A stretch of 35,845 nucleotides of DNA from an uncultured Bacilli bacterium (GCA_944358375.1 CALVQT010000010.1:1-35845), one strand, 5' to 3'. Shown: positions 7,457-15,677, counted from the stretch's first letter. Translations and numbers: made by a program. Notes: generated by a model not told the origin, from the sequence alone.

Positions 7457-8620
7457 ATGAATAAAAAAGGGTTTACTTTGATAGAAGTAATATTAAGTAT
7501 AGTTCTTGTAAGTGTAGTTTTAACTTCTATGCTTGCTACTTTAGTAAAATTAAGAGAAAATTATTCTATTGTAAATGAAAATACAGATGCTTTAATATAT
7601 AGTTCAAGTGTATCAAGAATATTGAATAATGATTTAAGCAAAAATGGTGGAATTAGATATGTTAATTGTAATGTTGAAGGAGATAGTTGTAATATTATAC
7701 TTGCTAATAATCAAAGAAGAAGAATTACAATAATTACAAATGAAATATCTCCTTTTGTAACAACAGGATTAAATCAAAATAATGAAAGTGTTAGTATATC
7801 TGGAATATATTGCGATAGCACTCCTAAATGCAAAATAAAAAATGGTACATGTGAAAGAAATGAAGAAGGACAAATAATATATTATTGTCCTATTAAAAAT
7901 ATTACTACTACGCTTAAATATGAAGATATGACAGATGTTGTTGATCAAAATCAAGATGGAAAATTAATTTATTTAAAATCATTAACTTTAACAAAAAATT
8001 CTGAAGCTCAAAAAGATAGAATATATACTGTAGGCTATATTTTTGGAAAAATGAGTTTTGACAGTTATGAATATGAGAGCACTAATAAGTTTGTGGATCC
8101 TATTAATAAAATATCTCCATTTAGAAATAGAATTTCTACAATAAATATAGAAATAAATGATATGATAGATCAAAATGATTCTACATATAGTATTACTCTA
8201 TATTCAGCATCAAGTTTTGCGCCTGGAATGAATGTCGGAGATGAAATCAAACTAGTATTTGATGCAGATTATGGTATAGAAAATGATATAAATAATATTA
8301 CCGTTCCAAATGATGAGTTAGTTGTTAAATATGGCGTTGGGTATTATGTTTATAATATAACGGAAGAAGGAAAAACAAATATATTAAAAGAAGTTAATAA
8401 AATACAAGTTCCAACTGCCGTATCTAAAAATGGATATAGTTATACATTTGATGGATATTATTATGAATATAATCGCAATGGAACTACTGAAGAGGTGCAA
8501 ATAGTTGATGAAAATGGAAACATAATTGCAACAAATACATATTTTATTATTTATCAAGATGTAGTTGATGGCAATATAATTACAATAAAAGATAGGACAC
8601 TATATGCAAAGTGGCACTAG
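7457..8620 (+). CDS. Type IV pseudopilin head fused to an InlB-type repeat
   Basis: The 387-residue product starts with a textbook prepilin signal: basic KK, Gly at the cleavage point, then FTLIEVILS with Glu at +5 and a hydrophobic helix to about residue 27. The middle has paired cysteines (e.g. VNCNVEGDSC; CDSTPKC...C) typical of minor pseudopilins. The last 75 residues (about 313-387) match the Listeria-Bacteroides/InlB B-repeat pattern: SYTFDGYYYEYN near its start and the hallmark ending RTLYAKWH. It is therefore a pilin-anchored protein with a putative ligand-binding tip. A strong GGAGG site precedes ATG 7457. Its 3' end overlaps ylbJ on the other strand by 41 bp. No prepilin peptidase or pilus ATPase lies in the window. 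Confidence 0.75.
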   Translation: MNKKGFTLIEVILSIVLVSVVLTSMLATLVKLRENYSIVNENTDALIYSSSVSRILNNDLSKNGGIRYVNCNVEGDSCNIILANNQRRRITIITNEISPFVTTGLNQNNESVSISGIYCDSTPKCKIKNGTCERNEEGQIIYYCPIKNITTTLKYEDMTDVVDQNQDGKLIYLKSLTLTKNSEAQKDRIYTVGYIFGKMSFDSYEYESTNKFVDPINKISPFRNRISTINIEINDMIDQNDSTYSITLYSASSFAPGMNVGDEIKLVFDADYGIENDINNITVPNDELVVKYGVGYYVYNITEEGKTNILKEVNKIQVPTAVSKNGYSYTFDGYYYEYNRNGTTEEVQIVDENGNIIATNTYFIIYQDVVDGNIITIKDRTLYAKWH

Positions 8621-9494
8621 TTAGTAAAGAAAATATTAATTTTATTATTAATATTTTTTTAATATTTATTTTGAATTCTGATAGTATTGAAAAACTTTGA
8701 AATAATACACTTAAACCACTAAAATTTAATAAAAATGATATTATAAATATTTTATTGTTTAAATCAATATTTAAATTTGATGTATTAATAATTCCATTAG
8801 TTAATTCTAAAATACCACTAATTAATATTTGAAGTGTATCATTGATATTTATATAATGGTTAAATATATTAATGATAATAGTAAATATTATAATGTTTCC
8901 AAGTATTGTATACAAAGTATTTATGGATTTTGTTATGCTATTTTTAAGCATATTAAAGAAATTATTTTTATTTTCTATATTTATTGAATTATTTATAAAA
9001 ATATTATTATTTTTTCTTAAGTATAAGCCGATTGATATATTATTAATTAAACATCCAATATATAGAAATATACCAATTTTAATATTGTTAAATAATATAA
9101 TTCCAATAGTGCCTATAACAAAAGAAATTGATGGAAAATATGTATAAGTTAATAAATTGCTTATAGATTTATTATCAATTAAATTGTTATCTATCATATT
9201 TTTAATATAAACAGCATTATTTGGATGACTAGATAATAAACTTAATATAAAAACAGTAGTACAGTTGTAATCAATATTAAATAATTTAGATATAAATTTT
9301 CCTATAAAGCTGTTTTTAATAAAAATTTGATAATTATAATGTATCAAAATATCACTTAATAAAATAAATGGAAATATTGATATAAATACTTTATTAAAAA
9401 ATAATAATGATGCATCTTTAACTGAAAATAACACAATATCTATATTAAATAAAAATATAAATAATATAAATGTTAAAATAATATATTTCTTCAT
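8580..9494 (-). CDS. ylbJ: Sporulation integral membrane protein YlbJ
   Basis: A hydrophobic protein of about 304 residues with many membrane segments and a nucleoside-recognition (Gate) style layout. Features such as FFNKVFISIFPFILLSDIL near the N-terminus and LSSHPNNAVYIKNM match the YlbJ pattern (an S-P-x-x-A-like turn after the third helix). It is shorter than B. subtilis YlbJ (about 400 residues). In B. subtilis ylbJ is sigma-E dependent and needed for heat-resistant spores. The divergent neighbour is ylbL, a ylb-cluster partner, which supports the call. ATG 9494 is chosen because MKKYIILTF starts the first membrane helix; an in-frame ATG at 9524 is also possible. Neither has a Shine-Dalgarno site. 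Confidence 0.75.
   Translation of the reverse strand: MKKYIILTFILFIFLFNIDIVLFSVKDASLLFFNKVFISIFPFILLSDILIHYNYQIFIKNSFIGKFISKLFNIDYNCTTVFILSLLSSHPNNAVYIKNMIDNNLIDNKSISNLLTYTYFPSISFVIGTIGIILFNNIKIGIFLYIGCLINNISIGLYLRKNNNIFINNSINIENKNNFFNMLKNSITKSINTLYTILGNIIIFTIIINIFNHYININDTLQILISGILELTNGIINTSNLNIDLNNKIFIISFLLNFSGLSVLFQSFSILSEFKINIKKILIIKLIFSLLTSATLHIVSYLLL
8630..8660 (+). terminator. Terminator of the pilin-InlB gene, inside ylbJ
   Basis: A perfect 11-bp stem (AAAATATTAAT at 8630-8640; complement at 8647-8657) with loop TTTATT ends in a T run. It serves the + strand gene ending at 8620 but lies within the ylbJ coding sequence on the other strand. Confidence 0.65.
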
Positions 9495-9497
9495 ATG

Positions 9498-9511
9498 TGA
9501 TATAATATTAT
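9498..9511. promoter_or_regulatory. Shared divergent promoter region of ylbJ and ylbL
   Basis: On the + strand TGATATAAT (9498-9506) is an extended -10 for ylbL, 20 bases before its ATG. It overlaps a perfect palindrome ATAATATTAT (9502-9511) that also offers a -10-like TAATAT or TATTAT on the minus strand for ylbJ. Only 32 bp separate the two start codons, so the promoters must overlap. Confidence 0.5.
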
Positions 9512-9526
9512 TGAAAGGATACAAAT

Positions 9527-10516
9527 ATGATTAAAAAAGTAATTAATGAAATAAAAGAAAATAAATGGTTTTATATATTTATAGTAATAATAATAACAAT
9601 GGGAATAATTCCACTAGATTATGAGATATATACGCCAGGTGGTCTTGAGAACTTAAATGATAGAATAATAGTTGATAATGCTTATGATTATGATGGAAGT
9701 TTTAATTTAACATATGTTTCTGCAAGAAGAGCAACTCCTATTAATTTAATTATTGCATTTTTAATGCCCTCATGGGATATAGTTGATTTAGACGAATCAA
9801 GAGTTGAAAATGAAAGTGCCAAAGAAATAGAAGAAAGAGGGAAAGTTTATTTAAAAGAAACAAGTTATGATGCTGTGATTGCAGCATTTAAGTCAGCTAA
9901 TCTTGAATATGAAATAACAAATCAAAATTTAACAATTAGTTATGTTTTTGATAGTGCAGAAACAAATTTAAAAATTGGTGATATTATTAAAAGTATAAAT
10001 GGAGTTGAAATAAATGATTACGATAGTTTAAAAAATGAATTACTTAAATATAAAGTAAATGATAGAATAAACATACAAATATTAAGAGATAATAATGAGA
10101 AAGAATGTTATAGTGTTCTTAAAGAAGAAAATGGAACTTTAGTTATTGGTATTTCTCTTGCAATATTAAAGGAAGTTAAAACTAATCCCAAAGTAGAATT
10201 TGTATTTGAAGACAATGAAAGTGGTTCATCAAGAGGATTATTATGCGCTCTTGATATATATAATAAAATAACTGAATATGATTTAACAAAAGGTAGAATA
10301 ATAAGTGGAACAGGAAGCATTGATGAAAATGGAATAGTTGGAGCTATAAGTGGAGTTAAATATAAATTATTAGGTGCTGTTAAAAAAGGTGCTGATGTAT
10401 TTATAGTTCCAAAAGATAATTACGAAGAAGCAATTAAATTAAAAGAAGAAAATAATTATAATATAGAAATTATAACGGCAACAACACTTGACGATGTAAT
10501 AGAAAAATTAAAATAA
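9527..10516 (+). CDS. ylbL: YlbL-like membrane-anchored PDZ/Lon-type serine protease
   Basis: Order of parts in this 329-residue protein: cytosolic start, one membrane helix (about 15-32), an extracytoplasmic region, a PDZ domain (about 120-205, with LKIGDIIKSINGVEI) and a C-terminal S16 (Lon-like) protease domain (about 225-329). The catalytic Ser is in SGSSRGLLCAL (the usual motif is GPSAG, so the flank is altered), and the Lys is in ISGVKYKLLGAVKKGADVF. In B. subtilis YlbL is linked to degradation of the DNA-damage division inhibitor YneA. A good GAAAGGA site precedes ATG 9527. The gene ends in a terminator. Confidence 0.9.
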   Translation: MIKKVINEIKENKWFYIFIVIIITMGIIPLDYEIYTPGGLENLNDRIIVDNAYDYDGSFNLTYVSARRATPINLIIAFLMPSWDIVDLDESRVENESAKEIEERGKVYLKETSYDAVIAAFKSANLEYEITNQNLTISYVFDSAETNLKIGDIIKSINGVEINDYDSLKNELLKYKVNDRINIQILRDNNEKECYSVLKEENGTLVIGISLAILKEVKTNPKVEFVFEDNESGSSRGLLCALDIYNKITEYDLTKGRIISGTGSIDENGIVGAISGVKYKLLGAVKKGADVFIVPKDNYEEAIKLKEENNYNIEIITATTLDDVIEKLK

Positions 10517-10537
10517 GCATTCTATTTGAATGCTTTT
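10515..10537 (+). terminator. Terminator of ylbL
   Basis: An 8-bp stem (AAGCATTC / GAATGCTT) with loop TATTT is followed by T's. It begins within the stop codon region of ylbL. Confidence 0.8.
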
Positions 10538-10585
10538 ATAGTGTTTTATATATATATAGATAATTATATATATGAAAGGAGCACT

Positions 10586-11272
10586 ATGAAAAATATATTA
10601 ATAAAAGATATTCCAATAAATGATCGCCCAAGAGAAAGATTTATAAAATATGGAGCTTCTAGCTTATCAAATGAAGAAATATTATCTATTATATTAAAAA
10701 CAGGAATCAAAAATAAATCTGTTAAAGATTTATCAAATCAAATATTAAAATCAATAAACGATATAAGCGAACTTAAGAATATTACTTTAAATAAATTAAT
10801 GAAAATAGATGGAATTGGCAGTGTTAAAGCTATAGAAATATTAGCATCTTTAGAACTTGGCAAAAGAGTATATTATAAAAAAGAAAAATTAGACATTAAA
10901 CTAAACACAACAACTAAAATATATAATTATTTTAAAGATTTATTTATTGATGAAAAACAAGAAAATTTTTATGCAATATATTTAAATTCAAAATCAAAAT
11001 TAATATCATACAGATTATTATTTAAAGGAACTATTAATTCATCTAGTGTTCATCCAAGAGAAGTTTTTAAATATGCATTTTTAGAAAGTGCTTACTCAAT
11101 TATTGTAATACATAATCATCCAAGTGGAGACTCATCGCCTAGTAAAGAAGATGAAGAAACCACAAATGCACTTATGAAAATAGGAAAATTAGTTGCAATA
11201 CCAGTAATAGACCATATTATATTTGGAGATGAAAATTATTTTAGTTTTTATGAATATATAAATACTAAATAG
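10586..11272 (+). CDS. radC: RadC-family JAB-domain protein
   Basis: A 228-residue RadC. The N-terminal helix-hairpin-helix part (about 1-95) contains MKIDGIGSVKAIEILASLELGK. The C-terminal JAB/MPN metal site reads HNHPSGDSSPSKED. The molecular function of RadC remains unclear despite the old DNA-repair name. ATG 10586 follows an AAAGGAG site; an upstream in-frame start at 10526 lies in the ylbL terminator and is rejected. In B. subtilis the order is maf-radC-mreBCD-minCD-spoIVFA-spoIVFB-rplU; here mre and min genes are absent between radC and spoIVFA. Confidence 0.93.
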   Translation: MKNILIKDIPINDRPRERFIKYGASSLSNEEILSIILKTGIKNKSVKDLSNQILKSINDISELKNITLNKLMKIDGIGSVKAIEILASLELGKRVYYKKEKLDIKLNTTTKIYNYFKDLFIDEKQENFYAIYLNSKSKLISYRLLFKGTINSSSVHPREVFKYAFLESAYSIIVIHNHPSGDSSPSKEDEETTNALMKIGKLVAIPVIDHIIFGDENYFSFYEYINTK

Positions 11273-11285
11273 AATATTATTTATT

Positions 11286-11837
11286 ATGACATATGAAGAA
11301 TATAAAAATAAAAAAAATAATAATAAGAAAAAGAAGACTTGGATAAAAAAATTAATAAGTAAATTTTTTACCATTATTATATTTACTATGAGTATATTAA
11401 TAATAAGCAATTTTAACCCTAAATTTCGTTCATTTTTAATTGATGATGTATTAAACAAAACAATGGACTTTACTTTATTTAATAATATAATTGATAATTT
11501 TACTAATGTATTTACGCCACCAAAAGCAGATAAAGTTGTAAATAATGAAATAGAAAAAAGTGAAGAATATTTAGATGGTAAAAAAATTTATATGACTTCA
11601 ACTGATCAAGTATATTTAAAAAATTCTGGTATTGTCACATTCATAGGAGAAAAAGAAGGATATGGAAATACTATAATTATACAACAAAGTGATGGGTATT
11701 ATGCTTGGTATGGAAATATAAATGAAAGCATTAAATTATATGATTATGTTGAAAGTGGCAATTCAATAGGAACATCTAGTAATTTTTATTATTATGTTTT
11801 ATATAAAGACGATACTCCAATAACAAATGAAAATTAA
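11286..11837 (+). CDS. spoIVFA: SpoIVFA-like regulator of pro-sigma-K processing
   Basis: A 183-residue protein with a very basic cytosolic N-terminus, one membrane helix (about 28-45) and a C-terminal degenerate M23/LytM-like domain (about 110-178: VTFIGEKEGYGNTIIIQQSDGYYAWYGNI, split here as IGEKEGYGNTI and YYAWYGNI). The domain lacks the HxH zinc motif, as in B. subtilis SpoIVFA, which holds SpoIVFB inactive in the outer forespore membrane. The gene is followed by spoIVFB with an 11-bp overlap. Its start lies 13 bases after radC with no Shine-Dalgarno site, so translation may be coupled to radC or leaderless (TATTAT at 11275-11280). Confidence 0.8.
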   Translation: MTYEEYKNKKNNNKKKKTWIKKLISKFFTIIIFTMSILIISNFNPKFRSFLIDDVLNKTMDFTLFNNIIDNFTNVFTPPKADKVVNNEIEKSEEYLDGKKIYMTSTDQVYLKNSGIVTFIGEKEGYGNTIIIQQSDGYYAWYGNINESIKLYDYVESGNSIGTSSNFYYYVLYKDDTPITNEN

Positions 11838-12561
11838 AATACATAATTCAAGTTACATATTAATATTAATAGCTTTTCTAGCTGGGTATTTTGAATATAT
11901 ATATTTACTATTGTTAATTATTATTGTTCATGAAAGTGGGCACTATGTATTTGGATTAATAGGGGGTATTAAAGTATCTAGAATAGAAGTATACCCTTTT
12001 GGTGGAATTACAATATATGATAGTCAGCTAAATATAAGTATTAGAAAAGAATTATTTTGTTTGTTAGGTGGAATAATATTTCAGTTATTATTTTATTATC
12101 TAATATATATTTTATATACAAATAATTTTGTAAACAATAACACATTTAATATATTTAATAGAATAAATATATTATTAATATCATTTAATTTTATGCCAAT
12201 ATTACCTCTTGATGGTGGTAAATTATTAAATTTAATCTTGGATTATTTTTTTTCATATAAACTATCAAATATAATATCAATTGTTGCTTCATTAATATTT
12301 ATTGTTATATTTATGTTTTATAATAAAACATATTTTGCTTTTGTATTATCAATATTTTTAATTAAAAATGTTATTTTAGAATTAATAAATATAAAAATTA
12401 AATACAATAAATTTTTGTTAGAAAGATATTTATATAATTATAGTTTTAAAAAAATAAAAATAATCAAGAATATAAATTCACTAAAAAGAGAATACACTCA
12501 CATTATTAATAATACTTTTGAAAGTAAAATTCTTAAGTTAATGTTTGACATAAGCAAATAA
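11827..12561 (+). CDS. spoIVFB: SpoIVFB-like intramembrane metalloprotease (pro-sigma-K processing)
   Basis: A 244-residue M50-family site-2 protease with several membrane segments. The zinc motif HESGH is at residues 35-39 and the third ligand Asp129 is in NFMPILPLDGGKLL. In B. subtilis it cleaves pro-sigma-K in the mother cell. The C-terminal CBS-domain region is short (about 190-244), so ATP regulation through a full CBS domain is uncertain. It overlaps spoIVFA and lies directly before rplU, exactly as in B. subtilis, which separates it from other M50 proteases. Its presence implies a processed sigma-K. Confidence 0.88.
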   Translation: MKIKIHNSSYILILIAFLAGYFEYIYLLLLIIIVHESGHYVFGLIGGIKVSRIEVYPFGGITIYDSQLNISIRKELFCLLGGIIFQLLFYYLIYILYTNNFVNNNTFNIFNRINILLISFNFMPILPLDGGKLLNLILDYFFSYKLSNIISIVASLIFIVIFMFYNKTYFAFVLSIFLIKNVILELINIKIKYNKFLLERYLYNYSFKKIKIIKNINSLKREYTHIINNTFESKILKLMFDISK

Positions 12562-12573
12562 TTATGTTAAAAT
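12545..12573 (+). promoter_or_regulatory. Strong sigma-A promoter of the rplU operon
   Basis: A perfect TTGACA (12545-12550), 17-bp spacer and TAAAAT (12568-12573) with an extended TG one base upstream. It overlaps the last codons of spoIVFB. Confidence 0.85.
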
Positions 12574-12579
12574 ACTCAT

Positions 12580-12665
12580 GTTTGTAGAAATCTTTCTCTA
12601 CAACCGCATTAAAAAGGTTATTTAAAAAGTGTATACTTACCTTGAGAGCGAGTCTTATTGAAAGG
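12580..12665 (+). promoter_or_regulatory. Leader RNA of the rplU operon (probable L21 leader)
   Basis: About 90 untranslated bases separate the promoter from rplU. They contain a perfect 7-bp hairpin (TTGTAGA at 12582-12588, TCTACAA at 12597-12603) followed by CCGCA and a GC-richer segment near 12640-12655 (CTTGAGAGCGAG). Firmicutes rplU-ysxB-rpmA operons commonly carry the L21 leader (Rfam L21_leader), thought to be bound by L21. Assignment rests on position and structure, not on a covariance match. Confidence 0.55.
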
Positions 12666-12674
12666 AGAATTTAA

Positions 12675-12974
12675 ATGAAAGCAATATTTGTGACTGGTGG
12701 AAAACAATATATGGTTGAAGAAGGACAAGAACTATATGTAGAAAAACTAGATGGTGCAGTGGATAGTGAAGTTGTTTTTGATGAAGTTTTATATGTTGAT
12801 GGTAAAGTTGGTACTCCTATTGTTAAGGGAGCAAAAGTAGTTGCTAAGATTTTAAAACATGGTAAACAAAAGAAAATCCTTGTATTCAAGTATAAACCAA
12901 AGAAAAAATATAGAAAAACTCAAGGACATAGACAACCATATACTAAAATAGTTATTAAATCTATAACAAAATAA
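12675..12974 (+). CDS. rplU: 50S ribosomal protein L21
   Basis: A 99-residue L21 with a recognisable start ([18 protein letters not shown]), central [12 protein letters not shown] and the basic end [19 protein letters not shown]. It binds 23S rRNA. An AAAGGAG site precedes ATG 12675. It is first in the rplU-prp-rpmA operon; its stop shares a base with the next start (TAATG). Confidence 0.97.
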   Translation: MKAIFVTGGKQYMVEEGQELYVEKLDGAVDSEVVFDEVLYVDGKVGTPIVKGAKVVAKILKHGKQKKILVFKYKPKKKYRKTQGHRQPYTKIVIKSITK

Positions 12975-13288
12975 TGATTAAAGTAAAAATTATTAAAAAA
13001 GAGGGTACAATCGAGAGTATTCATGCGCATGGACATGCAGAATATGATGAATATGGAAAAGATATAGTATGTGCATCATTTAGTACAATGCTTATTATTA
13101 CTATAAATATAATAATTAATATTGACCCTAAATCTATTAGTTATACTGATAGTAATGATTTAAAAATTATTAATATTAAGAAAGATAATATAACAAATAG
13201 TATTCTTGAAACTTTAGTTGATATGATATATGAATTAAAGGATAATTATGATAAAAATATTATGATTAAGGAGGAAAGCCATGATTAA
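12974..13288 (+). CDS. prp: Ribosomal-processing cysteine protease Prp (YsxB)
   Basis: Prp removes the N-terminal extension of L27 in Firmicutes and relatives. The 104-residue protein carries the catalytic pair His21 and Cys33 in [21 protein letters not shown]. It overlaps rplU by one base (TAATG) with no separate ribosome binding site, implying coupled translation, and overlaps rpmA by 8 bp. Its substrate site is visible in the next gene. Confidence 0.93.
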   Translation: MIKVKIIKKEGTIESIHAHGHAEYDEYGKDIVCASFSTMLIITINIIINIDPKSISYTDSNDLKIINIKKDNITNSILETLVDMIYELKDNYDKNIMIKEESHD

Positions 13289-13559
13289 AATGAATTTAAA
13301 TATACAATTATTTGCATCAAAAAAAGGTGTTGGTTCTACTAAAAATGGTAGAGATTCTGCTGGCCGTAGATTAGGAGCTAAATTAAGTGATGGCCAAGTA
13401 GCCAAAGCTGGTGCTATTATCTATCGTCAAAGAGGAACTAAAATTTATCCTGGAGTAAATGTTGGCATGGGAAAAGATCATACATTATATTCTAAGATAA
13501 ATGGAAATGTTAAATTTGAAAGAAAAGGAAAAGATAAAAAACAAGTTAGCGTTTATTAA
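13281..13559 (+). CDS. rpmA: 50S ribosomal protein L27 with Prp-cleavable N-terminus
   Basis: A 92-residue L27. The N-terminus [12 protein letters not shown] precedes [14 protein letters not shown]; Prp is expected to cut after Ala12 to expose the mature N-terminus, which reaches the peptidyl transferase centre. ATG 13281 lies at correct distance from an AAGGAGG site located in the end of prp. The gene closes the rplU operon and is followed by a strong terminator. Confidence 0.97.
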   Translation: MIKMNLNIQLFASKKGVGSTKNGRDSAGRRLGAKLSDGQVAKAGAIIYRQRGTKIYPGVNVGMGKDHTLYSKINGNVKFERKGKDKKQVSVY

Positions 13560-13563
13560 TATT

Positions 13564-13597
13564 AAACTATTTTGATTTATTCAAAATAGTTTTTATA
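13564..13597 (+). terminator. Terminator of the rplU-prp-rpmA operon
   Basis: A perfect 12-bp stem (AAACTATTTTGA / complement) with loop TTTAT, ending in T's. Confidence 0.9.
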
Positions 13598-13629
13598 TAT
13601 TATTTGTATAGAAATATGTCGATTTTTAC

Positions 13630-13658
13630 TTGAAATTGATAAAATTTTGTAATATAAT
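13630..13658 (+). promoter_or_regulatory. Sigma-A promoter of rpsU-yqeY
   Basis: TTGAAA (13630-13635), 17-bp spacer and perfect TATAAT (13653-13658), 35 bases before the rpsU start. Confidence 0.8.
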
Positions 13659-13692
13659 CAAATATAGTCATGAAGGGAGGGAAGATGTAATA

Positions 13693-13884
13693 ATGACACG
13701 GGTAGAAGTAAAAGATGGTAATGTTGAAAGTGCATTAAAACGTTTCAAGATTAAAGTACAAAGAAGCGGAATCCCAACTGAAATGAAAAAAAGAAAAGAA
13801 TACAACAAGCCAGGAATTCTTAGAAGAGAAGCTAAAAAAGAAGCTATCAAAAATGCAAAAAAGCATAATAAACAAAGATATTAA
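13693..13884 (+). CDS. rpsU: 30S ribosomal protein S21
   Basis: A 63-residue basic protein with the S21 layout: TRVEVKDGNVESALKRFK, then RKEYNKPGILRREAKKEA and a lysine-rich tail. S21 supports mRNA recruitment on the small subunit. The ATG at 13693 follows a GGGAGGG site; the longer in-frame reading from 13630 lies in the promoter and is rejected. Co-transcribed with yqeY as in B. subtilis. Confidence 0.95.
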   Translation: MTRVEVKDGNVESALKRFKIKVQRSGIPTEMKKRKEYNKPGILRREAKKEAIKNAKKHNKQRY

Positions 13885-13903
13885 TAAAGGGATGTGAGTT
13901 AAA

Positions 13904-14353
13904 GTGCTATATGAGACTATTTCTAAAGATATGATTAATGCAATGAAAAATAAAGATAAAGATACAGTAAGTACTTTAAGATTATTAAAATCTGCGATTG
14001 ATTTATATTTAGTTAATAATAAATTAGAAAGAAATAATGCTAGTGATGAGGTCGTTATTGATGTCGTTAGTAAGCAAGTTAAAACTCATAAAGAAAGTAT
14101 AGAAGAATTTAAAAAAGGAAATAGACAAGACTTAATAGACAATCTTAATAAAGAAATAACTATATTAAGTAAATATTTGCCTAAACAATTATCAGAAGAA
14201 GAAATTAGGAGTGAAATAGATAAAGTATTTGATAAACTAAAACCAACTTCTATTAAAGATATGGGTTCTATTATGAAAGAACTTGGACCTATATTTAAAG
14301 GAAAAGCTGATATGAAAGAAGTAAACAATATTGTAAGAGAGAAATTAAATTAA
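13904..14353 (+). CDS. yqeY: YqeY/GatB C-terminal-like protein
   Basis: A 149-residue helical protein similar to the tRNA-binding tail domain of GatB. Landmarks: TVSTLRLLKSAI, LIDNLNKEITILSKYLPKQLSEEE and the family's end pattern MGSIMKELGPIFKGKADMKEVN. Its precise role is unknown. It starts at GTG 13904 after an AAGGGATGTGAG region. It follows rpsU by 19 bases, the usual Firmicutes pair. Confidence 0.93.
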   Translation: MLYETISKDMINAMKNKDKDTVSTLRLLKSAIDLYLVNNKLERNNASDEVVIDVVSKQVKTHKESIEEFKKGNRQDLIDNLNKEITILSKYLPKQLSEEEIRSEIDKVFDKLKPTSIKDMGSIMKELGPIFKGKADMKEVNNIVREKLN

Positions 14354-14355
14354 TA

Positions 14356-14386
14356 AAAACCTAATTGCATATAAATTAGGTTTTTT
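14356..14386 (+). terminator. Terminator of rpsU-yqeY
   Basis: An 11-bp stem (AAAACCTAATT / complement) with loop GCATATA, ending in six T's. Confidence 0.88.
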
Positions 14387-14436
14387 AATATATTTTAATT
14401 ATTAGATTAATATTTATTAAAACAATAAAAATTTAA

Positions 14437-14465
14437 TTGATAAATTTATAAAAAAATTATATAAT
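14437..14465 (+). promoter_or_regulatory. Sigma-A promoter of the DUF6273-like gene
   Basis: TTGATA (14437-14442), 17-bp spacer and perfect TATAAT (14460-14465), 30 bases before the start at 14496. Confidence 0.75.
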
Positions 14466-14495
14466 ATTGCGTAATAAATGAAAGGGTTGTTTTGT

Positions 14496-15677
14496 ATGTT
14501 AGATTTTACATTATTGTCGAAAGAAGAAATTCTATTCAATTATTATAATAATAAGCAAATAGATATATTGAAAAAGATTGGTATAAAGAGTGCAGTTACT
14601 GATTTTTCTATTTTACTTGGTGCAGAGGTATCATCTAATGAATTTATTAATAATGAAAATAATTTAAAAAATAGAATTGGATATTGGTGGACAAGAACAT
14701 TTGAAGAAGACGATAGAGAAAAGGAATTATGTTATAATAATGAAGATATTTTGTTTAGAAAGAAAATGTATCTTCTTAATGACGACAAAGCATATTACAT
14801 TGGAAGTTATGCTAGAAAAGCTATGGTTAATATTCGAAATATTGGTATTCGCCCGGCGATAAAGTATTCATCAATCTCACAATTATGTAAAAATAAAAAA
14901 AATAATGAGTTTGATATTTTAGAAGTAGAATATGGAGAATATCCTCAAACTATTGTAAGTGAAAGTTTTTCTAATATATTAGAAAATTTATATAAAAATA
15001 AAAAAATAAAAAAAACTGGAAAGATATATACTACCGATTCTGTTAATTATAAAAATATAAATACAAATTTTATTCCAAGAGAGCATATTGAATATGAATT
15101 CATGGGAGAAAAGTATATACGTTTTGTTGGAGATTCAAATTGTAATGGAAAAGTATTATCTGATGGTAGAATTATTAAAGAATCAGAAGTTTATTGGGTT
15201 CGAGTTGAACCAATAAAGTGGTTAGTTGATGAAAAAGCCAATATCGCACTTGCTAAAAAAATTCTTTTTTCTGGTGTACAATTTAAGCATAATAAATATT
15301 ATATTGGCGATTTTAATAAAACTATTATAAAGCAATTTATGGATAAATATTTTTCACAGGAAATAAAGTTAAACAAATCCAAAAAGGTTAAAAATAAAAA
15401 AGAGAGGAAGACATTAATTAACGATATTATTAGAAAACATTATATTACTAAATATTTAAAAGAATTGTACTTTATATACAATAAATTGATTATTTTATAT
15501 TCAGAAAATAAAATAGATTATAGTTATATTCAAAGTGCAAATAAATTAATTAATGAAGATTTTATTAAAGAAAAAGAGACTAAAAAAATATATAGTGAGT
15601 TTGAAAGAAGATTAATACAAATGCAAAAAATTTATAATGATGCTTGTGATGAAATAAAATATAAAAAGAAAAAATAG
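14496..15677 (+). CDS. DUF6273-like protein of unknown function
   Basis: A 393-residue protein without a signal peptide. An N-terminal segment (about 45-130) contains IGYWWTRTF and later IGIRPAIKYSS. A second unit (about 140-290) reads VEYGEYPQTI, FMGEKYIRFV, YWVRVEPIKWLVDE and ILFSGVQF, a pattern known from DUF6273 proteins of Firmicutes gut bacteria. The C-terminus (about 300-393) is lysine-rich and predicted helical. I place ATG at 14496 because AAAGGG at 14481-14486 suits it; ATG 14478 is alternative. It has its own promoter. The W-T-R...RP motif echoes the surface proteins at 6157 and 32815. Confidence 0.65.
   Translation: MLDFTLLSKEEILFNYYNNKQIDILKKIGIKSAVTDFSILLGAEVSSNEFINNENNLKNRIGYWWTRTFEEDDREKELCYNNEDILFRKKMYLLNDDKAYYIGSYARKAMVNIRNIGIRPAIKYSSISQLCKNKKNNEFDILEVEYGEYPQTIVSESFSNILENLYKNKKIKKTGKIYTTDSVNYKNINTNFIPREHIEYEFMGEKYIRFVGDSNCNGKVLSDGRIIKESEVYWVRVEPIKWLVDEKANIALAKKILFSGVQFKHNKYYIGDFNKTIIKQFMDKYFSQEIKLNKSKKVKNKKERKTLINDIIRKHYITKYLKELYFIYNKLIILYSENKIDYSYIQSANKLINEDFIKEKETKKIYSEFERRLIQMQKIYNDACDEIKYKKKK

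Noticed and set aside
6157..8620. Diversity-generating retroelement
   Set aside because: The C-type-lectin-like tail prompted a search, but no reverse transcriptase or template repeat is present in the window.
8872..9147. A + strand frame of 91 codons inside ylbJ
   Set aside because: It is the complement of a membrane protein gene, has no ribosome binding site and no recognisable product.
14677..14862. Second frame within the DUF6273-like gene
   Set aside because: It lies fully inside a longer, better supported frame and has no ribosome binding site.
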